A stretch of DNA of 46,983 nucleotides from assembly GCA_910588155.1 (NCBI GenBank), contig CAJUPB010000015.1, forward strand, positions 1 through 46,983, given 5' to 3'. Under the pieces are notes generated by a model. That model made no database searches, was not told where the DNA came from, and was given only the letters and a program-made list of their open reading frames with translations. Positions within the stretch are counted from its first letter, which is position 1, and the number at the start of each line of letters is the position of its first letter. The DNA comes from an uncultured Christensenellaceae bacterium. Lineage in GTDB: Bacteria; Bacillota; Clostridia; Christensenellales; Pumilibacteraceae. The translations under genes and the position numbers were made by a program. Of the stretch, positions 33,067-39,577 are shown in pieces.

Positions 33067-33923
33067 TAAAACTCTCCTATCGTTTTGACTTCTCTGACGA
33101 GGACCACGCCGAAACGGCGATACACCTCGCTTTCTATCCTGTTCATCAATTCGAGCACGTCGCGTGCCGTAGCGCCGCCCTCGTTGATTATGAAATTGGC
33201 GTGTTTTTCCGACACCTTCGCGCCGCCTATCCGCAGTCCCGCAAGACCCGATTCGACGATATACTTATATGCGGGAACGCCGCTTGCCGCCTTGTACACA
33301 CTGCCCGCGCTCGCGCCCGACGGCTGCGACGCCGAACGCAATTTGCACAGACGCTCGGTTTCCTCGCAAACTTTCCGCGCGCTGCTCTTGATAAGCGCGA
33401 ATGCCGCTCCGACGACGGCGCCGTCGAAACCCGACGTGCGATAACCGAGTTTCAATTCTTTCAAATCCGTCCGCAATGTCTTTTCGCCTTTCAAAACGTC
33501 CGCAAAAACCAATATCGATTTCACGTCGCCGCCGTGCGCGCCCGCATTCATTTTCACGGCTCCGCCCACCGTGCCCGGAATTTTGGACGCCCACTCCAAA
33601 CCAGACAGACCGTTTGTTGCGGCAAAGCGGGAAAGCCGCGAAATTTTGACTGCGCCGCTGATGTACACTATTGCTCCGTCGGACGATTGCGACAATATTT
33701 CGGGCTCGCACCTTTGCGAACAGAAACGGATTACCGTGCCTTTCACTCCGCCGTCGCCGACCAAGAGATTGCTGCCGCAACCGATTAAGAGCGCGCCGCC
33801 GTATTCCCGCGCCAACGTCTTTGCGTCGTCCGTCACCACGAGTCTTTCGGCGTTTCCGCCTATTTTGAACGTCGTGTAGTCCTTTAACGGGACATCTGTA
33901 AATACGCGCGTATTTTCACACAT
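33066..33923 (-). CDS. murB: UDP-N-acetylenolpyruvoylglucosamine reductase
   Basis: 285 residues. FAD enzyme that finishes UDP-MurNAc for peptidoglycan. FAD-binding TTFKIGGNAERLVV and GCGSNLLVGDGG, substrate region LEWASKIPGTVGGAVKMNAGAHGG, the catalytic-serine loop PSGASAGSVYK, and RIGGAKVSEKHANFIIN near the end. First of murB-PHP-whiA and probably dnaE. GGAG lies about 9 nt before the ATG; a TTGAAA-17-TAAAAT sequence overlaps it (see rejected list). Confidence 0.95.
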   Translation of the reverse strand: MCENTRVFTDVPLKDYTTFKIGGNAERLVVTDDAKTLAREYGGALLIGCGSNLLVGDGGVKGTVIRFCSQRCEPEILSQSSDGAIVYISGAVKISRLSRFAATNGLSGLEWASKIPGTVGGAVKMNAGAHGGDVKSILVFADVLKGEKTLRTDLKELKLGYRTSGFDGAVVGAAFALIKSSARKVCEETERLCKLRSASQPSGASAGSVYKAASGVPAYKYIVESGLAGLRIGGAKVSEKHANFIINEGGATARDVLELMNRIESEVYRRFGVVLVREVKTIGEF

Positions 33924-34070
33924 AATATTTTACTCCATTTGCCGCGATTTTTCAAGCGTTTGCCTTGACTTTTCCGAAAAATAGTGCTTTGTCCGTCAAA
34001 TCGAAAAGCAACGGCAGGCGACGCACCGAACAATATTTTCGCGCAATTCGACTTTATTTGCGCCAACCTA

Positions 34071-34099
34071 TTGCATTCGCAGGCGAAATATGTTATAAT
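34071..34099 (+). promoter_or_regulatory. promoter of the Fic-like gene (leaderless architecture)
   Basis: TTGCAT (34071-34076), 17-nt spacer ending TGT, TATAAT (34094-34099), then 7 nt to the ATG. Confidence 0.75.
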
Positions 34100-34106
34100 A
34101 TAAAAT

Positions 34107-35339
34107 ATGCAGCAGCAAGCCGACATTACAATAAAAAACGCGGCGGCGATACTTTCCGCCGTAAATATGAAACCGAGTCCGAAAGCGGTAAAGGACGCGG
34201 CGGCTGCCCTTATCGAAAGGAAGGACACAAAAAGTTTGGCAAAAAGGGGCAGCGAAAGCAACCGACTGTTTTTCCGTGTTATTTCGGCGCTGACAAAGCC
34301 GTGCGAAAGTTTCGACACGCAGGCTCTGTTAAAACTTCACGGCTTCATTTTCGACGGCATCAAATCGGAAGCGGGAAAGCTGCGCGGCACGGAGCTGACA
34401 TACGAGGGCGCGGGTTTTGCCGACAGCTCTCTTGTCGCCGGGTCTTTGAAAAGGCTGCTCGGAAAAATGAACGAAATTCTCGCGTCGGGCAGTTCGTCCA
34501 AAGAGGACTTCGCGTTAAAGCTGACTTATTTTTTTTCGGAGATGTTTTTGCTCTGCCCTTTCCGTTTCGGGAGTCTAATCGCACAGGCGGTTTTCTTTCA
34601 CAATTTCGCGCTGTCCCGCGGCTTTGACGTCAACTACGACGCTTGCGGCGGCGCACGGCTTTGCGATGCGGTGCGCGTCGCCTTTCTCACGGACGAGCCG
34701 TCCGAACTCTATATGTGTCTGAACGACGCCATATCCAGAGTGGCTACCGTTTCGGACACGGGCGAAACCGTCGTTTTGGAGATTGCGCAACGCGAGCTGA
34801 AACGGAGCGGAAAACCCAAGACTCTGATAAGAGCCGGCAGCAAAAAAGAAAAAAAATCCGACAAACCCAAAGCATTGAAAAAGGCGGAGGAAAAAACAGA
34901 CAAGAAAACAAAGGCGGAGACCAAAAAGAAAGCCGCCAAAAAGAGCGCCGCCGAACCGACGAGTCAAGCAGCGAAAACCGTGCAATCGGAGGAAGAAACG
35001 GAAAAAGAAAAGATTTCCGCGATTGCCGACCTTACGGAGCTTTCGTCGGACACACTCAAAAAAGCCGCGAAACTCAAAGAAAAAATAGAGCAGTTACAGC
35101 GACAGCTCTCCGAACTTTTGACGCCGCCCGCGCCCGAAGTCAAAGCCGAAACTGCCGCCGCCGCGGAAAAGGAAGTTGCGCCCGTTCCGAAACTCGAACC
35201 CATAGCCGCACCGAAAAAGGAAGCGGCTGCGGAAAAGCCGACGAAGCGCAATTCGAAGAAAGCGGACAAAATCGAGCTTTCCAAAATCAAGACGGACGGT
35301 TTGTCTGTTCCGTCCGCAAAACAGAAAGACAAGCCCTGA
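34107..35339 (+). CDS. degenerate Fic-fold protein with a Lys/Ala-rich tail
   Basis: 410 residues. Residues 70-210 follow the Fic (FIDO) pattern: LLKLHGFIFDGIKSEAGKL like the LHxxIFxDVYxWAGxxR helix, GAGFADSSLVAGSL like the FADPxxIxxAL strand, and LTYFFSEMFLLCPFRFG leading into the helix VFFHNFALSRGFDVNYD. The catalytic HPFxxGNGR is replaced at 150-158 by C-P-F-R-F-G-S-L-I, so His, the Asp/Glu, Asn, second Gly and Arg are gone and AMP transfer should be impossible. From about 235 the chain is Lys/Ala/Glu-rich and disordered, like histone H1 or MeCP tails, with a short coiled coil near 315-340. Leaderless-type promoter, own terminator. Probably a pseudoenzyme with a binding role; function unknown. 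Confidence 0.75.
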   Translation: MQQQADITIKNAAAILSAVNMKPSPKAVKDAAAALIERKDTKSLAKRGSESNRLFFRVISALTKPCESFDTQALLKLHGFIFDGIKSEAGKLRGTELTYEGAGFADSSLVAGSLKRLLGKMNEILASGSSSKEDFALKLTYFFSEMFLLCPFRFGSLIAQAVFFHNFALSRGFDVNYDACGGARLCDAVRVAFLTDEPSELYMCLNDAISRVATVSDTGETVVLEIAQRELKRSGKPKTLIRAGSKKEKKSDKPKALKKAEEKTDKKTKAETKKKAAKKSAAEPTSQAAKTVQSEEETEKEKISAIADLTELSSDTLKKAAKLKEKIEQLQRQLSELLTPPAPEVKAETAAAAEKEVAPVPKLEPIAAPKKEAAAEKPTKRNSKKADKIELSKIKTDGLSVPSAKQKDKP

Positions 35340-35404
35340 AAGTGCACGCTTTTTTGACGGGTTCGAAGGCGGCAAAAAAAAGCAAATAACATAACGACGA
35401 CACT

Positions 35405-35434
35405 TCCCCGAAAGCAAGAGCTTCGGGGATTTTT
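35405..35434 (+). terminator. terminator of the Fic-like gene
   Basis: Stem TCCCCGAA/TTCGGGGA (extended inside by AGC/GCT-like pairing) followed by five T. Confidence 0.85.
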
Positions 35435-35531
35435 GTACTCACACATTATTAAGTAGTGTATATTCTAAAAGCAGACAATCGACAATAAAACCACAATATG
35501 ACATTTTGGTTGCAAGCCCGATAAAAAGCAA

Positions 35532-35567
35532 ATCGCACCGTACTTCGTTCACGAAATACGGTGCGAT
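35532..35567 (-). terminator. terminator of the Sel1-repeat gene
   Basis: Stem ATCGCACCGTA/TACGGTGCGAT with an inner TTCGT/ACGAA, followed on the minus strand by TTTGCTTTTT. The 120 nt between this and the preceding terminator contain nothing else I can support. Confidence 0.85.
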
Positions 35568-35606
35568 TGTTTATCCGTTCACACGGCGTGTTTTACACGC
35601 TCTCTG

Positions 35607-37847
35607 TTACGCTTTGCGCGCTCTGTCTTTCCAATACGCCGCTCTCTCTACGTCTTTTTTCACGCCGACGCCCTTTTCGTAGCATTCAGCCAGGGCGTTC
35701 ATTGCTCCTATATGCCAATTCTCCGCCGCTTCTTTATACCACAGTACCGCCTGCTTTTCGTCGCACGGCACGCCGTCGCCCTTTTTATAGCATTCACCGA
35801 GAGTGAACTGCGCCGCCGCATAACCGTTTTCCGCGGCCTTGCTGTACCAATCGAGCGCGGATTTCATATTCTTGACCACGCCCTCGCCCACTCTGTAACA
35901 TTCGCCGAGTTCGTACTGCGCCGCCGCGAAATCGAGGTCCGCCGCCGCCTTGAACCATTTTGCCGCTTCCGCAAGGTCGCTGTTTACTCCGTCGCCCTTT
36001 TTATAGCACCAAGCCAGGTTGTTCTGCGCCGCCGCATAGCCGCTCTTTGCCGCCTCCGTATACCACTTGACTGCCTCTTTCGCGTCCTGTTTCACGCCCG
36101 CGCCCTTTTTGTAGCACCAGCCGAGGTTGTTCTGCGCCGCCGCATAGCCGCGCCTTGCCGCCTCTGTATGCCACTTTGCCGCTTTTTCGAAATCTTTATC
36201 CACGCCCTCGCCGTTGTAATAACACACGCCGAGATTGTATTGCGCCGCCGCGAATCCGCGCTGCGCCGCCTCCGTATACAGGCGAACGGCTTCTTGAAGA
36301 TTCTTTTTGACGCCCTCGCCGTTGTAATAGCATACGCCGAGGTCGGTCACTGCCTTGTCGTAATTCTGCGCCGCAGCCGCCTTATAGCACTCGACCGCCT
36401 TGTTCAAATCTCTTTCCGCGCCCTCGCCGTTGTAATAGCACACGCCGAGCTCGTACTGCGAAGCGGCATAACCGCTTTCCGCCGCAAGCGCGAACCAGCG
36501 CACGGCTTCCGCAAAGTTCTGTTTTACGCCCTCGCCCTTTTTATAGCAAAGTCCGAGTTCGTGCTGTGCCGCGATAAAGCCGAGCTGCGCCGCCGACATA
36601 TGCCACTTTGCGGCTTCGTCGAGATTTTTCTCCACGCCCTCGCCCGTCTTGTAGCACCAAGCCAGGTTGTTCTGCGCCGCCGCATAGCCGCGTTCCGCCG
36701 CCTCGACGTACCACCTGACCGCTTCTTTCGCATCTTTCTCCACGCCCTCGCCTTTTTTGTAACACCAACCGAGGTTGTTCTGTGCTGCAACGTGTCCGCG
36801 TTCCGCCGCTTCGCGATGCCATTTTGCCGCCTCTTTCAGATTCTTTTTGACGCCCTCGCCGTTATAGTAACACACGCCGAGGTTATACTGTGCCGCGGGA
36901 TAGCCGCTCTCCGCCGCCTCCGTATACCACTTTACCGCCTCGTCGAGATTTTTCTCCACACCCTCGCCGTTGTAATAGCACACGCCGAGGTCGTTTTGCG
37001 CCGATGCGTCGCCGAGCTGCGCCGCCTTTTTCAGGCGTTTCATTGCGGCGTTGAACATATCGACGGCGTCTTCGTATCCGAGCTGAACCGCGTTGCGGTA
37101 TTCCTGTGCCGCGACGTAATAATTGACTTTTACGCCCCAGCCGTTTTCGTAGCACACGCCGAGATTGCAATATGCCTCGGGGTATGATTGGCGCGTCGCC
37201 TTTTCGAAAAGGCTCAACGCTTCGTCGGTGTCTGTTTCGACGCCCACTCCGTGCAACAGGCAAAGACCCAAATCGCTCTGTGCCTCGGGGTTGCCCGCCT
37301 GCGCAGCTTTTTTCAACTGTTTGACTGCCTCGTCCAATGCGGCGCGGGCGTTATTCGAACCGCCGTCCGCCGCGTTTTTGAGTCTTGCCACCGACTTATA
37401 ATAATTGTTTTTGACTTTTGTTTCGGAATTGAGCACGGGGGCGGACCTAACCGCTTCCAGCTCCGGCTGTGCGTTCTTTTGGAACTCCTTGACGGCTTTG
37501 GCAAACCATTTTTCCGCTTCTCTGGCGTTTTTCGCCACGCCTATTCCGAGCTTATAGCATCTGCCGAGTTTGTACTGCGCGTACGCTTCGCCTGCCTGCG
37601 CGGCTTTTTTATACCATTCCGCAGCCGTTTGCGCGTTCTTTTCCACTCCGTCGCCCGCTTCATAGCAGAGTCCGAGTTTGTACTGTGCGTCGGGATTGCC
37701 CGCCTGCGCCGCTTTCTCGTACCACTTCACGGCTTCCTTTCGGTCCACTTCGACACCGTTGCCGCACCAATAACACAAACCGAGATTATACTGCGCTTCG
37801 GCTTCTCCCGCCTGTGACGCTTTCAACAAATCATCGATTTTCTTCAT
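35607..37847 (-). CDS. Sel1-repeat (TPR-like) solenoid protein
   Basis: 746 residues, almost entirely about 19 Sel1-like repeats of 36 residues: consensus A..WY.EAAE.GYAAAQYNLGVCYYNGEGVEKNLKEA. A less regular stretch near 110-160 (KEFQKNAQPELEAVRS) breaks the array. There is no signal peptide or membrane segment, so it should be cytoplasmic; Sel1 solenoids serve as protein-interaction scaffolds. Nearly every repeat has a Cys at the same position (LGVCYY). The ATG at 37847 has GGAGGTG upstream and is preferred to 37907, which lies close to the -10. Monocistronic with clear promoter and terminator. Confidence 0.93.
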   Translation of the reverse strand: MKKIDDLLKASQAGEAEAQYNLGLCYWCGNGVEVDRKEAVKWYEKAAQAGNPDAQYKLGLCYEAGDGVEKNAQTAAEWYKKAAQAGEAYAQYKLGRCYKLGIGVAKNAREAEKWFAKAVKEFQKNAQPELEAVRSAPVLNSETKVKNNYYKSVARLKNAADGGSNNARAALDEAVKQLKKAAQAGNPEAQSDLGLCLLHGVGVETDTDEALSLFEKATRQSYPEAYCNLGVCYENGWGVKVNYYVAAQEYRNAVQLGYEDAVDMFNAAMKRLKKAAQLGDASAQNDLGVCYYNGEGVEKNLDEAVKWYTEAAESGYPAAQYNLGVCYYNGEGVKKNLKEAAKWHREAAERGHVAAQNNLGWCYKKGEGVEKDAKEAVRWYVEAAERGYAAAQNNLAWCYKTGEGVEKNLDEAAKWHMSAAQLGFIAAQHELGLCYKKGEGVKQNFAEAVRWFALAAESGYAASQYELGVCYYNGEGAERDLNKAVECYKAAAAQNYDKAVTDLGVCYYNGEGVKKNLQEAVRLYTEAAQRGFAAAQYNLGVCYYNGEGVDKDFEKAAKWHTEAARRGYAAAQNNLGWCYKKGAGVKQDAKEAVKWYTEAAKSGYAAAQNNLAWCYKKGDGVNSDLAEAAKWFKAAADLDFAAAQYELGECYRVGEGVVKNMKSALDWYSKAAENGYAAAQFTLGECYKKGDGVPCDEKQAVLWYKEAAENWHIGAMNALAECYEKGVGVKKDVERAAYWKDRARKA

Positions 37848-37914
37848 AGTAGCACCTCCGTTATTTAAGCTGTTTTTCCGTCGCTGCGCTTTCGGCATAA
37901 CATTCAACTAATAT

Positions 37915-37943
37915 ATTTTACCATATCGCAGTTTATAAGTCAA
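37915..37943 (-). promoter_or_regulatory. promoter of the Sel1-repeat gene
   Basis: Minus-strand TTGACT (37938-37943), 17-nt spacer ending TGG, TAAAAT (37915-37920). Confidence 0.78.
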
Positions 37944-37982
37944 CTTTACGAATGCATATTGTACAATAAAATCAAATGAAAA

Positions 37983-38011
37983 GCCCCCTGCCGCATATGC
38001 GGAGAGGGGGC
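37983..38011 (-). terminator. terminator of the small gene at 38035
   Basis: GCCCCCT...AGGGGGC outer stem around a self-complementary CCGCATATGCGG; T-rich CTTTTCATTTG follows on the minus strand. Confidence 0.75.
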
Positions 38012-38034
38012 GCATTTATGTTCGCATTCAAAGT

Positions 38035-38235
38035 TTACGACTTGTCGCCGCCGTTGCCGCTGCCTGCGCAAACCACTATCACTATGCGGTTTCCCCATTC
38101 GCCTGGGCGTTCGGGGAACTGTCGGACGAGATTTACCGACGCATTGCGTATTTTGCGCACGGGCGCGGCGTGGCGCGGTGCGGACAATGCGGCTTTGCTT
38201 TTTGCGACGACATTCCTTTCGACGATGTTTTCCAT
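38035..38235 (-). CDS. small protein, 66 aa, unknown
   Basis: A short ORF flanked by a promoter (38316-38344), a ribosome-binding site (AAGGAG, 9-11 nt before the ATG at 38235) and a terminator (37983-38011), which together argue it is a genuine transcription unit. The product is basic, with VRKIRNASVNLVRQF, and ends in a hydrophobic RIVIVVCAGSG followed by a Gly-rich tail, so a short secreted, membrane-associated or regulatory peptide is possible. An alternative GTG start at 38247 overlaps the Shine-Dalgarno site. The unit could also be a regulatory RNA. No family recognised. Confidence 0.5.
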   Translation of the reverse strand: MENIVERNVVAKSKAALSAPRHAAPVRKIRNASVNLVRQFPERPGEWGNRIVIVVCAGSGNGGDKS

Positions 38236-38315
38236 AGTTGTGTTCACTCCTTTTTGACGTTTTCCTCGTTTCCTATGCGTAAGGACTCGAAAACAAGGTT
38301 TTCCCTTACACCGAT

Positions 38316-38344
38316 ATTATATAACAAGCTCGAAGAAAAACCAA
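38316..38344 (-). promoter_or_regulatory. promoter of the small gene at 38035
   Basis: Minus-strand TTGGTT (38339-38344), 17-nt spacer, TATAAT (38316-38321), giving a leader of about 70 nt. Confidence 0.65.
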
Positions 38345-38402
38345 TCTATTGTTCGCCGAATTTTTTATTTTCCGCTATACACTTCGTTTCCCTTTTGTTC
38401 CT

Positions 38403-38427
38403 GTCGCTCTACTTGCGGTAGAGTGAC
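38403..38427. other. GTC-CTCTAC/GTAGAG-GAC hairpin upstream of the HTH regulator
   Basis: Inverted repeat CTCTAC-N5-GTAGAG extended by GTC/GAC, followed by a third CGCTCTACCGAGAG motif before the -35 box at 38460. Could be an autoregulatory operator of the HTH gene or the terminator of an unseen short transcript (GTTTTTCG follows). Confidence 0.4.
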
Positions 38428-38459
38428 GTTTTTCGCGCTCTACCGAGAGTGGAATTCGC

Positions 38460-38488
38460 TTGATTTTGCCCCCGAACTGTGGTATAAT
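38460..38488 (+). promoter_or_regulatory. promoter of the HTH-membrane regulator
   Basis: TTGATT (38460-38465), 17-nt spacer ending TGG, TATAAT (38483-38488), then 10 nt to the ATG, leaving a leader of only a few nucleotides. Confidence 0.78.
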
Positions 38489-38498
38489 ATACCGTGAT

Positions 38499-39128
38499 AT
38501 GAAAGATTTGAAAGAAACTGTTGCGGAAAAGCTGGTGTATCTGCGGAAAGAGAACAAAATGACGCAAGCCGAGCTCGCCGAAAAACTCAACTATTCGGAC
38601 AAGTCCGTTTCCAAATGGGAGCGCGGCGAAGCCCTGCCCGACGTGGAAGTTCTCGTAAAAATCGGCAAGCTTTTCGACGTATCTCTCGACTATCTCGTAA
38701 GCGACGACGAAACGAAGATTTCCACTCCCGCAAAAAGCCGACGCTATAACCACCTCATAATATCTTCCCTTGCCGCTCTGACGGTTTGGGTTATCGCCAC
38801 GCTGATATTCGTGCTGTGTCAAATGGCGGTCAAGGTTTCGCCCTGGACTGTGTTCGTCTGGGCCGTTCCCGCCTCCGCAATCGTCGCCATTGTTTTCAAC
38901 GGAATTTGGGGCAAACACTGGGTGACGTTTCTCTTGTGCAGTATTTTGGTGTGGTCCATTATATTGAGCTGTTATCTGCAATTTCTGTCGTATAATCTGT
39001 GGCAAATGTTTATCGTCGGCGTCCCCGCGCAGGTCGTTATAATACTGTGGTCGCGGCTCAAAAGAACTCCGGCGGCAAAAAAGAAAAAAGCGGAAAGCGC
39101 CGAAAACAGCGAAGAAGGCAAAAACTGA
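38499..39128 (+). CDS. XRE-family HTH regulator with membrane domain
   Basis: 209 residues. N-terminal Xre/Cro helix-turn-helix at about 8-62 (LVYLRKENKMTQAELAEKL, then SDKSVSKWERGEALPDVEVLVK and FDVSLDYLVSDD), followed by four transmembrane helices (LIISSLAALTVWVIATLIFVL, VWAVPASAIVAIVF, VTFLLCSILVWSIILSC, MFIVGVPAQVVIIL) and a basic-acidic tail. Such membrane-anchored XRE proteins are common in Clostridia and probably sense membrane state. The ATG at 38499 is chosen since the homology starts there and the promoter ends 10 nt upstream. No Shine-Dalgarno site. Confidence 0.9.
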   Translation: MKDLKETVAEKLVYLRKENKMTQAELAEKLNYSDKSVSKWERGEALPDVEVLVKIGKLFDVSLDYLVSDDETKISTPAKSRRYNHLIISSLAALTVWVIATLIFVLCQMAVKVSPWTVFVWAVPASAIVAIVFNGIWGKHWVTFLLCSILVWSIILSCYLQFLSYNLWQMFIVGVPAQVVIILWSRLKRTPAAKKKKAESAENSEEGKN

Positions 39129-39154
39129 CCCCGATTTAAACCAATATCAAAGCA

Positions 39155-39182
39155 AAAAGCACACGATTAAACGTGTGCTTTT
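39155..39182 (+). terminator. terminator of the HTH regulator gene
   Basis: AAAAGCACACG/CGTGTGCTTTT with a 6-nt loop. Confidence 0.85.
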
Positions 39183-39525
39183 ATACAGAGAATTAAGGAC
39201 GAGATAAGGCTTTTGAAGCATTTTTGTTATACAGAGTCGTTAGGCTCCTCTTGCAAAGAGAGCTTTTTTTTACTTCAAAACTCAACGATTTGGATTTCCG
39301 TTATCCTTATTTCTATCGAATATTTTCCGATATTACATTAACGAAATTGCTTTGGCAAACGGCTAATAAAACACCAAATCATATTGAAACAACTTTTTTA
39401 TAATAGTTTTTTATATCCGAGAATCAATTTCGGTAAAACTTTTTTATAACATTTATGAAAAGAACTATGTTCATCAAGCCTGTTATATCGAAATCCTCGA
39501 TGTAAATTTCATTGTGCAAGGCGCC
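39183..39525. other. AT-rich intergenic stretch without a supported gene
   Basis: Holds a second plus-strand terminator-like hairpin at 39244-39271 (GCTC-TCTT/AAGAGAGC with one bulge, then eight T), preceded by a direct repeat TTATACAGAG at 39181 and 39229. The rest is AT-rich; a 16-codon ORF at 39455-39505 has no ribosome-binding site. Fragments on the minus strand read open only for 15-20 codons in changing frames, which may be a decayed gene. Confidence 0.4.
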
Positions 39526-39558
39526 AAAAGCCCGCGACGGTTTTGCCGCAGGGCTTTT
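39526..39558 (-). terminator. terminator of the GH2 gene
   Basis: AAAAGCCC.CG.CGG/CCG.CG.GGGCTTTT type stem with a TTTTG loop, 19 nt beyond the GH2 stop. Confidence 0.75.
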
Positions 39559-39577
39559 AATGCATTTTTGTTTGGAG

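Noticed and set aside
33927..33955. TTGAAA-17-TAAAAT sequence directly before murB as its promoter
   Set aside because: The -10 would end 3 nt before the ATG, putting the start of transcription inside the first codons, and the same bases supply a normal GGAG ribosome-binding site. The true murB promoter was not located.
35607..37847. Sel1 gene as a tandem-repeat DNA element or CRISPR-like array
   Set aside because: The 108-bp periodicity is fully explained by 36-residue protein repeats in one intact frame.
39455..39505. 16-codon ORF in the AT-rich gap before the GH2 terminator
   Set aside because: No ribosome-binding site and no well-spaced promoter; too short to judge.
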